A DNA stretch of 64,000 bases from JAJYQH01 sp036261615 (GTDB lineage: Bacteria > Actinomycetota > Actinomycetes > Propionibacteriales > Propionibacteriaceae): positions 1 to 64,000 of the forward strand of contig DATAKK010000099.1 of the NCBI GenBank assembly GCA_036261615.1, given 5' to 3'. The position numbers and the translations under genes are program-made. A model generated the notes under the pieces. That model was not told where the DNA came from, made no database searches, and worked only from the letters and a program-made list of their open reading frames with translations. Shown in pieces: positions 18,003-27,100 of the stretch. Position 1 is the first letter of the stretch. Each line of letters begins with the position of its first letter.

Positions 18003-19461
18003 CCCCAAGGGCTTCATGACCACCCCCCGTGAGGTCGCTGCCCGGCGTCCGATCGAGGAGCGGGTGCACGACTGGAACGAGGTGTACCCGGGCAGCCCCG
18101 GCCGTGCCGTGCTGCCGATCATCCAGGACCAGGCCGGACGCTGCATGGACTGCGGCATCCCGTTCTGCCACACCGGCTGCCCGCTGGGCAACCTCATCCC
18201 CGAGTGGAACGACCTCGTGTGGCGCGACGACTGGCGGGGGGCGTTGGAGCGGCTGCACGCCACCAACAACTTCCCCGACTTCACCGGCCGCCTGTGCCCG
18301 GCCCCGTGCGAGACGGCCTGCGTCGTCGGCATCAATCGCGACCCCGTGACGATCAAGAACGTCGAGGTCGCGATCATCGACAAGGCGTGGGACGACCTGC
18401 GGGTGACCCCGTGGGTGCCCAGCTACCACACCCTCAAGACCGTCGCGGTCGTCGGCTCCGGCCCGGCCGGGCTCGCCGTGGCCCAGCAGCTCACCCGGGC
18501 GGGGCACACGGTCGTCGTCTACGAGCGTGCCGACGCCATCGGCGGGCTGCTGCGCTACGGCATCCCCAACTTCAAGATGGAGAAGTCGGTGCTCGACCGC
18601 CGGCTCAAGCAGATGAGCCTCGAGGGCACGGTGTTCAAGCCGAACACCACGATCGGCGAGGATCTGACGGCCGAGCAGCTGCGCGAGCGGTTCGACGCGG
18701 TCGTGCTCGCCATCGGGTCCACCCTGGCGCGCGACCTCCCGGCGCCGGGCCGCGAGCTCAACGGCATCCATCAGGCGATGGAGTACCTGCCGCAGGCGAC
18801 CCGGGCGCTCACCGCGCCCGTGCCCGACCAGATCACCGCCGAGGGCAAGGACGTCGTCATCATCGGCGGCGGCGACACCGGCGCCGACTGCCTCGGCACC
18901 GCGATCCGCCAGGGCGCCCGCTCGATCACCCAGCTCGAGATCATGCCCAAGCCCCCGGAGTTGCGTCCGTCGCACCAGCCGTGGCCGACCTACCCGATGA
19001 TCTATCGCGTCTCCTCGGCCCACGAGGAGGGCGGCGACCGGTTGTACGCCGTGAACACGAGCGAGTTCGTCGACGACGGCGAGGGCAACGTCGCCGCGCT
19101 GCGGCTCACCGAGGTGCGCTTCGAGGCCGGCCGGTTCGAGCCGGTCGAGGGCAGCGAACGCGAACTCCCGGCCCAGCTGGTGCTGCTGGCCATGGGCTTC
19201 GTCGGTCCCGAGCGCGACGGCGTCGTGTCGCAACTCGGGTGCGAGCTCGACGCGCGTGGCAACATCGTGCGTGACGAGAACTACGAGACGACGGTGCCCG
19301 GCGTGTTCGCGTGCGGCGACGCCGGCCGGGGGCAGTCGCTCATCGTCTGGGCGATCGCGGAGGGTCGGGGCTGCGCCAACGGGGTGGACGCCTTCCTCAA
19401 CGGCAAGCCGAGCGACCTGCCGCGGCCGATCGGCCCGGACGTGCGCCAGATGATGGTCTAG
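17995..19461 (+). CDS. gltD: Glutamate synthase (NADPH) small subunit
   Basis: GltD (488 residues) takes electrons from NADPH through FAD and iron-sulfur centres to GltB. The N-terminal ferredoxin-like cysteines are in CMDCGIPFCHTGCPLGN and LCPAPCETACV. The FAD-binding motif VVGSGPAGLA is near residues 151-160, and the NADPH motif IIGGGDTGADCLG is near residues 290-302. The GVFACGDAGRGQSLI segment is also typical. Length is normal. The start lies inside the end of gltB, so the pair is coupled. Confidence 0.96.
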   Translation: MADPKGFMTTPREVAARRPIEERVHDWNEVYPGSPGRAVLPIIQDQAGRCMDCGIPFCHTGCPLGNLIPEWNDLVWRDDWRGALERLHATNNFPDFTGRLCPAPCETACVVGINRDPVTIKNVEVAIIDKAWDDLRVTPWVPSYHTLKTVAVVGSGPAGLAVAQQLTRAGHTVVVYERADAIGGLLRYGIPNFKMEKSVLDRRLKQMSLEGTVFKPNTTIGEDLTAEQLRERFDAVVLAIGSTLARDLPAPGRELNGIHQAMEYLPQATRALTAPVPDQITAEGKDVVIIGGGDTGADCLGTAIRQGARSITQLEIMPKPPELRPSHQPWPTYPMIYRVSSAHEEGGDRLYAVNTSEFVDDGEGNVAALRLTEVRFEAGRFEPVEGSERELPAQLVLLAMGFVGPERDGVVSQLGCELDARGNIVRDENYETTVPGVFACGDAGRGQSLIVWAIAEGRGCANGVDAFLNGKPSDLPRPIGPDVRQMMV

Positions 19462-19479
19462 TCGACGGGAGGCCGGCGG

Positions 19480-20364
19480 ATGAGCGCTACGGCAGGACGG
19501 GTGCTCCGCGACTGCTTCAGCGACCTCGCACGCCGGTGGCTCGACCTCGAGGCTCCGGCGCTGGCCGACGAGCCGGACGCCGTCCACCAGATGCGGGTGA
19601 CGAGCCGGAGGCTCCGTGGCCTGCTCCGGCTGTGGGGCGACGCCCTGCGGATCGACGCGGGGCCGCTGGCCGACGACCTGCGCTGGGTCGCGCACGCCCT
19701 CGGCGACGTGCGCGATCTCGACGTTCTGGAGGACCGGCTGCTCGCCGACGCCGGTGAGGAACCGGGGTCACTCGCCGCCGAACTGCTCCGGGCGCGTCTC
19801 GACCTCCGCCGAGCGCAGGCTCGGGAGGCGCTCGCGAACGACGTCGCGTCGGCCCGGTTCGCGTCGGTCCGGATCGGCGTCCGAGGGCTGCTCGACCCGC
19901 CCGTGCGCCGGTCGTGGCGTGGGGTGCCGGCCGACGCGCTGGTACGGATCGCCGCGAAGCGGGCCCGCGCGGCCGTGCGGGCGTTCGACGCGGCCGGGCT
20001 GGTCGACGGTGTCGCGCCGACCGCCGGGCAACTGCAGCGGCTGCACCACGCCCGCCGCGTCGCCAAGTCGGCACGCTACGCCGCGGAGGCGCTCGCGGAG
20101 CAGGGGGTGACCCGGCCCCGCCGCTCGCGTGAGCGCAAGGGTCCAAAGGCGTGGGGCCGGGCCTTCACCGAGGTGGCGGACGCGCTCGGCCTGGTGCAGG
20201 ACAGCGTGGTCGCCGAGGGCTACCTCCGCGACCTGGGCGAGGAGGTCGGGCCGCCCGTGAGCGGGACGCTCGACGCGATGGCCGACCGGGAGGCCGCGCG
20301 GCGTCCCGAGGCGCTGTCGGACTCGCTGGCGGCGGTGGGCGCCGCGCGGCGGCTCGTCGGCTGA
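19480..20364 (+). CDS. CHAD domain protein
   Basis: This 294-residue protein is a stand-alone CHAD domain, a helical fold rich in conserved histidines and basic residues known to bind polyphosphate. Typical motifs are AVHQMRVTSRRLRGLLRLW (about residues 34-52), LGDVRDLDVLEDRL and LHHARRVAKSARYAAEAL. No CYTH (triphosphate tunnel) domain is fused or adjacent. The ATG follows GGGAGG by 6 nt and lies 18 nt after gltD, so it may be cotranscribed. A role in polyphosphate binding is inferred from the family only. Confidence 0.85.
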   Translation: MSATAGRVLRDCFSDLARRWLDLEAPALADEPDAVHQMRVTSRRLRGLLRLWGDALRIDAGPLADDLRWVAHALGDVRDLDVLEDRLLADAGEEPGSLAAELLRARLDLRRAQAREALANDVASARFASVRIGVRGLLDPPVRRSWRGVPADALVRIAAKRARAAVRAFDAAGLVDGVAPTAGQLQRLHHARRVAKSARYAAEALAEQGVTRPRRSRERKGPKAWGRAFTEVADALGLVQDSVVAEGYLRDLGEEVGPPVSGTLDAMADREAARRPEALSDSLAAVGAARRLVG

Positions 20365-20377
20365 GCCGCCACCGCGC

Positions 20378-20396
20378 GGAGAACCGCCGCTTCTCC
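20378..20396 (+). terminator. Weak hairpin after the CHAD gene
   Basis: GGAGAA (20378-20383) and TTCTCC (20391-20396) form a 6-bp stem with a 7-nt loop, 14 nt after the CHAD stop. There is no T-tract, so terminator function is uncertain. Confidence 0.3.
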
Positions 20397-20433
20397 CACT
20401 CTCTGGGGTGGTTTCGATCATTGGAATCGGGGA

Positions 20434-20487
20434 AAGCGCGCTTCTTGGCGTCCCCGTGCGGCCGGTTCCCGCTTACCATTCGGGAAC
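20434..20487 (+). promoter_or_regulatory. Promoter/operator region of the ABC importer
   Basis: GTTCCCG (20465-20471) and CGGGAAC (20481-20487) form a perfect inverted repeat with a 9-nt spacer that contains a TANNNT-type box, TACCAT (20474-20479). A second palindrome, AAGCGCGCTT, lies at 20434-20443. An inverted repeat straddling a -10 box is what an operator for a sugar-responsive repressor would look like, but no regulator gene is nearby. Confidence 0.45.
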
Positions 20488-20574
20488 GATGCCCCGGCAC
20501 TGGGTGCTCGGGGCGACAGTCAGGCCACCCGTCCCCACCTGGGTGGCCTCTCGACCCACAGGAAGGAGTGGTCC

Positions 20575-21975
20575 ATGGTCAGGAACATCAAGGCCGGACT
20601 GGCTCTGGTGGCCGTCTCGTGCGCCGTCGCGCTGAGCGCCTGCAACCCCGCGGCGAACAACCAGAGCGGCCCCGCCACCAACGGCGGAACAGGAGGAGCG
20701 GGAGGGTTCAGCAAGACCCTGTCCGGGACCCTCAAGACGAGCGGCTTCAACCCCTCCGACGAGGTCGGCAAGGCCCGCGGCGACTACGCCACCAAGCAGG
20801 TCGCCCCGGTCACGGTGAGCATGGACACCACGAACTTCGACCCGCAGAAGTTCGCCGCGCAGGCGGCGTCGGGCAACGTGCCCGACCTCATCCAGGTCGA
20901 TCGCAGCACCGTCGACACCCTGGCCGACAAGGGCCTCATCATTCCGCTCGACCAGTGCTTCAGCACGTGGGGCGTCTCTCCGAGCGAGTACTACTACCCG
21001 GCGGCCATCAAGGACGTGACCTACAACGGGCACGTGTACGGCGTCCCCCAGTTCTTCCAGGCCTCGATCATCATCGGCAACAAGGCCGTCATGGGTCCCG
21101 CGGGCGTGACCATGGCCGACCTCGACACGTCGAAGCCCGACCAGCTCATCCAGGTCGCGAAGAAGATGACCAAGCAGTCGGGGGGCAAGCCGACCCAGCT
21201 CGGCTTCAGCCCCGACCTGCCCGGGTCGTCGGCCCTGTGGCTGGCGGTGTTCGGCGGCAAGCCGAACGACTCGAACGGCAAGCCGACGCTCGACGACCCC
21301 AAGAACGTCGAGGCGCTCACGTGGATGAAGTCGATCATGGACGCCCAGGGCGGCTACGCGAAGGTCAAGTCGTTCATGGACACCTTCGACACCTTCGGTG
21401 ACAAGAACGAGTACGTGCAGAACCAGGCGGGCGCCATGACGTGGGCCCAGTGGTACATCAACGTGCTGTCGGCCACGAAGGACAAGGTGAAGCTGCAGGC
21501 CACGACGATCAAGGACACCTCCGGTTCGGTGATCGGGTTCGCCGGCGGCACCGCGTTCGCGATCCCGAAGGCGAGCAAGAACCCGTCCGCGGCCTGCGCC
21601 TGGGCGGTCAAGGTCACGTCGCTGGACGCCTGGATGGCGGCGGGCAGCGCCCGCGCGGCCACCGTCGCCCAGAAGCACTCGATCATGACCGGCCTGTTCA
21701 CCGGATCTCCGGTGGCCGACAAGGCGATCCGCGACAAGTTCGTCAAGCCGAGCGGCAACGCCGACTTCGACCAGCTGATCGCCACCAGCTACGACGCCCT
21801 GCAGCACACCGTCTCCTTCGGTGGCTCGCCGGTCGGCCAGCAGATCAGCGACGCCCTCACCAACGCGGTCACGGTCGCCCTCACCGGGGAGAAGACCCCG
21901 CAAGAGGCGCTCAAGGAGGCACAGGACACCGCGATGCGCGCCTACAGCCAGTCGAACCTCGGGAAGAACGGCTGA
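20575..21975 (+). CDS. Sugar-type ABC transporter substrate-binding lipoprotein
   Basis: This 466-residue protein is an extracellular solute-binding lipoprotein of the carbohydrate (family 1) kind. The signal peptide is MVRNIKAGLALVAVSCAVAL, with a lipobox LSAC and lipidated C23. A flexible Gly/Asn/Ser linker follows. The body has typical elements such as GNVPDLIQVD, YGVPQFFQASIIIGN and GAMTWAQWYINV. The substrate cannot be read from sequence. It starts at an ATG with GGAAGGA 6 nt upstream. It is the first gene of the importer set and carries its own regulatory-looking upstream region. Confidence 0.9.
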   Translation: MVRNIKAGLALVAVSCAVALSACNPAANNQSGPATNGGTGGAGGFSKTLSGTLKTSGFNPSDEVGKARGDYATKQVAPVTVSMDTTNFDPQKFAAQAASGNVPDLIQVDRSTVDTLADKGLIIPLDQCFSTWGVSPSEYYYPAAIKDVTYNGHVYGVPQFFQASIIIGNKAVMGPAGVTMADLDTSKPDQLIQVAKKMTKQSGGKPTQLGFSPDLPGSSALWLAVFGGKPNDSNGKPTLDDPKNVEALTWMKSIMDAQGGYAKVKSFMDTFDTFGDKNEYVQNQAGAMTWAQWYINVLSATKDKVKLQATTIKDTSGSVIGFAGGTAFAIPKASKNPSAACAWAVKVTSLDAWMAAGSARAATVAQKHSIMTGLFTGSPVADKAIRDKFVKPSGNADFDQLIATSYDALQHTVSFGGSPVGQQISDALTNAVTVALTGEKTPQEALKEAQDTAMRAYSQSNLGKNG

Positions 21976-22054
21976 GCCTTCACCACCGGCCCACGACGGG
22001 GATCCGATCGGGTCCCCGTCGTGACCCTCGTCACCGTTGAGAGGAGGCCTGCCC

Positions 22055-22999
22055 ATGGCTCGCCCTCGCAGATCCCCCGAACTCCAGGGGATCCGGATCC
22101 GCAAGTACAACCCCCGGGAATCCCTGGCCGGATACCTGTTCATCTCCCCGTGGATCGCCGGACTGCTCATCTTCACCGTCATCTCGATGGGCTGGAGCCT
22201 GGTCCTGTCGTTCCAGCACTTCGACCTCTCCACCAACATCGGGACGCCGGCGGGCTTCGACAACTACCGCCAGATCTTCGCCGACCCCAAGGTCGGGACG
22301 TCGCTGCGCAACACCTTCTTCTACGCCCTGCTGGCGGTGCCGCTGGACATCACCGTGGCCCTGCTCCTCGCCCTGCTGCTCCGGGGCGTGCGGTGGGGGA
22401 GCGGCCTGTTCCGCACGATCTACTACCTGCCGAAGATGTCCCCGTCGGTCGCGACGGCCGCGGTGTTCCTCCTGCTGCTCAACGGCAACGAGGGCGCGAT
22501 CAACAAGGCCCTGGGCCTGCTGCACATCCCGGGTCCGCAGTGGCTGGTCGACCCCGCCTGGGTCAAGCCCGCGATCGTGCTCATGTCGCTGTGGGGCGTG
22601 GGCGGCTCGATGGTCATCCTGCTCGCCGCGCTGCAGGGCGTCCCGCCGGAGCTGTACGAGGCGGCGGCCGTGGACGGGGCCGGACGCCGGGCCCAGTTCT
22701 TCCGGATCACCCTGCCGCTCATCAGCCCCACCCTGTTCTTCCTCGTCATCGTCAACACGATCGGGGCACTGCAGGTGTTCGACCAGGCGTTCCTCTTGTT
22801 CTACCGCGACGGGAACTCCAACGCCCCGGACGCGGCCCTGTTCTACGGGGTGTACCTGTACCAGCAGGCGTTCCAGCAGTTCAACTTCGGCGAAGCGGCC
22901 GCGATGGCGTGGGTGCTGTTCGTCATCATCATGATCATCACGGTCATCCAGATCACGATCGGCAACAAGCTCGTCTTCTACGAGGGGAGCTCCCGATGA
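22055..22999 (+). CDS. ABC transporter permease (MalF type)
   Basis: This 314-residue permease has about six membrane segments and the EAA loop ELYEAAAVDGAGRRAQFFRI (about residues 203-222), which docks the ATPase. I chose ATG 22055 because GAGGAGG lies 7 nt upstream; the earlier in-frame TTG lies before that site. It is the MalF-like partner of the next permease and overlaps it by 4 nt. The N-terminus (PNPRES-type LAGYLFISPWIAGL) is typical of sugar permeases. Confidence 0.92.
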   Translation: MARPRRSPELQGIRIRKYNPRESLAGYLFISPWIAGLLIFTVISMGWSLVLSFQHFDLSTNIGTPAGFDNYRQIFADPKVGTSLRNTFFYALLAVPLDITVALLLALLLRGVRWGSGLFRTIYYLPKMSPSVATAAVFLLLLNGNEGAINKALGLLHIPGPQWLVDPAWVKPAIVLMSLWGVGGSMVILLAALQGVPPELYEAAAVDGAGRRAQFFRITLPLISPTLFFLVIVNTIGALQVFDQAFLLFYRDGNSNAPDAALFYGVYLYQQAFQQFNFGEAAAMAWVLFVIIMIITVIQITIGNKLVFYEGSSR

Positions 23000-24024
23000 G
23001 CGTCAACGCCCAGGGTCCGCTGGCGCCCCAGCAGCCGGCCCCGATGACCACTGTCACCGAGCGCGGCGCCGAGGATCTGGCCCGCGCCTCGTCGTCCCTC
23101 CCGGCCCGCGGGTCGCGGCGGACGCCGGAGTCCCCGGCGTCCGAGGGGCGGGTCGTCGCCGGGCTCAGCCCCGCCCGGCGGGCCCTGCGCACAGCCGACC
23201 AGGTCGTCCGCTGGGTGGTCCTCGTCGCGCTCGGCCTGCTCTTCATGTACCCGTTCGCCTGGCTGCTGGCGGCGTCCCTCAAGCCGCGGGGGCAGGTGTT
23301 CGACAACCGGCTGATCCCGCGGACGCTGGTGCCCGGCAACTACCTCGAGGTGTGGCACCAGTTGCCGCTGCTGCACTGGGTGGCGAATTCCATCGTCATC
23401 GCGCTGCTGTCGGCCACCCTGGTCACCCTCAGCAGCTCCGCGGTGGCGTTCGGCTTCGCGTACTTCCGCTTCCCGGGCCGCAACATCCTGTTCAGCATCC
23501 TGCTGGGCACGATGATGCTCCCGGGCGCGGTGACCCTCGTGCCCAACTACCTCATCTGGAAGTACCTCGGCTGGCTCGGCACCAACGTCCCCCTCTGGGG
23601 CGGGACGCTGTTCGGCTCGGCGTTCTACATCTTCCTCATGCGCCAGTTCTACCTGGGGCTCAACCGCGACCTGTTCGACGCCGCCAGGGTCGACGGCTGC
23701 TCGTACTTCGGGCTGTTCCGCCGGATCGCGTTCCCGCTCGCCCTGCCGAGCGCGATCATCGTGTTCATCTTCGAGTTCCAGGCCTCGTGGAACAACTTCT
23801 CCGGACCGCTCATCTACCTCAACTTCGGGTCTCCGGACGGCTACACCGTGCCGTTGGGCATCTCGTACGCGATGACGCTCTACTCGCCCTCGGCCGGGGG
23901 CCACGGCGACTACCAGTTCGTCATGGTGGCGTCGTTGCTGGTCACGCTGCCGATGCTGGTGATCTTCGCGTTCGGCCAGCGCTACTTCATCGACGGCATC
24001 GCGGCCGGGTCGGTCAAGGGCTGA
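22996..24024 (+). CDS. ABC transporter permease (MalG type)
   Basis: This 342-residue permease has about six membrane segments and the EAA-like loop LFDAARVDGCSYFGLFRRI (about residues 225-243). A 65-residue hydrophilic N-terminal extension precedes the first helix, which is longer than usual for MalG. It ends with the typical FGQRYFIDGIAAGSVKG. No ATP-binding subunit follows. In Actinobacteria such importers often share a general ATPase (MsiK type) encoded elsewhere, and that is the likely arrangement here. Confidence 0.92.
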   Translation: MSVNAQGPLAPQQPAPMTTVTERGAEDLARASSSLPARGSRRTPESPASEGRVVAGLSPARRALRTADQVVRWVVLVALGLLFMYPFAWLLAASLKPRGQVFDNRLIPRTLVPGNYLEVWHQLPLLHWVANSIVIALLSATLVTLSSSAVAFGFAYFRFPGRNILFSILLGTMMLPGAVTLVPNYLIWKYLGWLGTNVPLWGGTLFGSAFYIFLMRQFYLGLNRDLFDAARVDGCSYFGLFRRIAFPLALPSAIIVFIFEFQASWNNFSGPLIYLNFGSPDGYTVPLGISYAMTLYSPSAGGHGDYQFVMVASLLVTLPMLVIFAFGQRYFIDGIAAGSVKG

Positions 24025-24035
24025 GCGGGCCCGGA

Positions 24036-24047
24036 CCGGCGCGCCGG
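24036..24047 (+). repeat. 12-bp palindrome after the ABC operon
   Basis: CCGGCGCGCCGG is a perfect palindrome 11 nt after the permease stop. It could contribute to termination, but it is too compact to form a good hairpin. Confidence 0.3.
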
Positions 24048-24099
24048 ACGCGCGGCAACACCCCCGCCGGTGCTGGCGACCGGCCGGGGTGGCAGGGGC

Positions 24100-24105
24100 T
24101 AAGGT
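24100..24105 (+). promoter_or_regulatory. Probable -10 box of dnaE
   Basis: TAAGGT fits the local -10 form and implies a leader of about 55 nt. That leader contains a 7-bp hairpin, GGTCCGG (24121-24127) with CCGGACC (24133-24139), just ahead of the ribosome site. Confidence 0.4.
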
Positions 24106-24165
24106 TGGCAGTCGTCGTGAGGTCCGGCACCCCCGGACCGACCAGGGAGGGGCGCTCACAGGGGC

Positions 24166-27100
24166 ATGGCAGCGAACTTCGTCCACCTGCACAACCACAC
24201 CGAATACTCCATGCTCGACGGCGCGGCGAAGAACTCGCTGCTGTTCGCCGAGGTCGAGCGGCAGGGGATGCCCGCGGTCGCGATGACCGACCACGGCAAC
24301 ATGTTCGGGGCCTACGAGTTCTACCAGACGAGCAAGAACCACGCGGTGAAGCCGATCATCGGCATCGAGGCGTACGTCGCCCCGTCCACCCGGTTCTCCC
24401 GGAGCCCCGAGTTCTGGGCGAAGGCCGGCCCCCGGGAGGGCGACAGTCCCGACGTCGAGGGCGGCAAGGACGTCTCGGGCGGCGGCCGGTACACCCACAT
24501 GACGATGTGGGCGGCCTCGGCCGACGGGCTGCACAACCTCTTCCGGTTGAGCTCACTGGCGAGCTACGAGGGCTACTACATGAAGCCCCGGATGGACCGT
24601 GACCTGATCTCCCAGTACGCGTCGGGCATCATCGCCTCCACCGGCTGTCCCTCCGGGGAGGTGCAGACCCGGCTCCGGCTGGGCCAGTACGACGAGGCAC
24701 TGGCGGCCGCGGCCGCCTACCGCGACATCTTCGGCGAGGGCAACTTCTACGTCGAACTGATGGACCACGGCGTCCCCATCGAACGCCAGGTGCGCTCCGA
24801 CCTGCTGCGGCTGGCCAAGGACCTCCACCTTCCCCTGGTCGTCACCAACGACTCCCACTACGTCACCGAGGACCAGGCGGACGCCCACGACAACCTGCTG
24901 TGCGTGGGCGTGGGCCGCAACAAGGACGACCCCAACCGCTTCCGCTTCAACGGGTCGGGCTACTACATCAAGACCGCCGAGCAGATGCGGAACCTCTTCC
25001 GGGAGCTTCCCGAGGCGGCGGACAACACGCTGCGGATCGCCGAGCAGGTGGGCGACTACTCCGACGTGTTCGCCTACGTCGACCGGATGCCGCAGTTCGA
25101 CGTGCCCGAGGGCGAGACCCAGAACAGCTGGCTGCGCAAGGAGCTCGACCGCGGGCTCACCCTCCGGTACGGCGAGAACCCTCCGCAGGAGGTGCTCGAA
25201 CGGGTCGAGACCGAGCTGGCGGTGATCGAGCCGCTGGGCTTCTCGTCGTACTTCCTCATCGTCAGCGACATCTGCCGCTACGCCCGTGAGCACGACATCC
25301 CGGTGGGCCCGGGACGCGGGTCGGCCACCGGCTCGATGGTGGCCTACCTCACCCGCATCACCGAACTCGACCCGATCGAGCACCAGCTGCTGTTCGAGCG
25401 GTTCCTCAACCCCGAGCGGATCAACCCGCCCGACGTCGACCTCGACTTCGACGACCGCCAGCGCGACAAGATGGTCGCCTACGTCTCGCAGAAGTACGGC
25501 ACCGAGTACACGGCGCAGGTGAACACCTTCGGCACGATCAAGGCCAAGGCCGCGGTCAAGGACGCCAACCGCATCCTCGGCTTCCCGTTCGCCCTCGGCG
25601 ACAAGATCACCAAGGCGCTCCCGCCCGACGTCATGGGCAAGGGCATCTCACTGAGCGACGCGTTCAACCCCGACGCCAAGCGCTACAACGAGGCGGCGGA
25701 GTTCCGGGAGCTCTACAACTCCAGTCCCGACGTCAAGCAGGTCGTCGACACGGGCATGGGCATCGAGGGCCTGATCCGCGGCACCGGCGTGCACGCCGCG
25801 GCCGTCATCCTGTCGTCCACGCCGCTGCTCGACCTCATCCCCATGCACCGGCGCGACCAGGACGGCGCCATCATCACCGGCTTCTCGTACCCCCAGTGCG
25901 AGGAGATGGGCCTGATGAAGATGGACATGCTGGGGTTGCGCAACCTCGGCATCATCGACCACGCGGTCAAGCTCGTGCGCCAGGTCACCGGCACCGACAT
26001 CGACGTGCTCACCCTGCCCCTCGACGACGGCCCCACCTACGAGCTGCTCGGCCGCGGCGACACCCTCGGGGTGTTCCAGCTCGACGGCGGCCCGATGCGC
26101 GCGCTGCTACGGCTGATGGCCCCGACCCGGTTCGAGGACATCGCCGCGGTGCTCGCGCTCTACCGGCCCGGCCCGATGGCCGCGAATGCGCACATCAACT
26201 ACGCGGAGCGCAAGAACGGCCGCCAGCCGATCACGCCGATCCACCCGGAGCTGAAGGACGCGCTCGAGCCCATCCTCGGCACCACCTACCACCTGCTCGT
26301 CTACCAGGAGCAGATCATGGCGGTCGCGCGGGAGCTCGCCGGCTACAGCCTCGGCGGCGCCGACCTGCTGCGCCGGGCGATGGGCAAGAAGAAGGCCGAG
26401 ATCCTCGCCAAGGAGTTCGCCAACTTCCAGGCCGGCATGCGCGGCAACGGGTACTCGGACGCCGCCATCCAGGCGCTGTGGGACGTCATGCTCCCGTTCT
26501 CCGGCTACGCGTTCAACAAGTCGCACACCGCCGGGTACGGCCTCGTCTCGTACTGGACCGCCTACCTCAAGGCGAACCACCCCGCCGAATACATGGCCGC
26601 ACTGCTCGAGTCGGTGCGCGACGACAAGGACAAGTCGGCGATCTACCTCGCCGAGTGCCGGCGGATGGGCATCAAGGTGCTGCCGCCCGACGTCAACGAG
26701 TCGGAGGCGATGTTCACCCCGGTCGGGCACGACGTCCGCTTCGGCCTGGGCGCCATCCGCAACGTCGGCTCCCAGGTCGTGCAGGGGATCGTCGAGGCGC
26801 GGGCCGAGCACGGCAAGGCACGCGACTTCTTCGAGTTCCTCGACCACGCGCCGCTGGTCGTCTGCAACAAGCGGATGATCGAGTCGCTCATCAAGGCGGG
26901 CGCCTTCGACTCGATGGGCCACCCGCGCCGGGGGCTCATGCAGGTGTTCGAGAGCGCCGTCGACCAGGTCATCGACCTCAAGCGCAACCAGGCCAACGGG
27001 CAGGACGACCTGTTCGGCGACGGGTTCGGCGTCCCCGCGGCGGAGGAGCGGCCGAGCGCGCTCAACCGCACGCTGCCGGCCGTCGACGACTGGGACAAGA

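Noticed and set aside
13260..18383. A 1707-codon open frame on the reverse strand
   Set aside because: It is antisense to gltB/gltD, has R/H/V/G-rich composition typical of antisense frames in GC-rich DNA, and shows no protein motif. gltB and gltD on the forward strand are clear.
20365..20574. A small gene upstream of the importer lipoprotein
   Set aside because: Short frames exist but lack a ribosome site, codon bias and motifs; the stretch is better explained as promoter and operator DNA.
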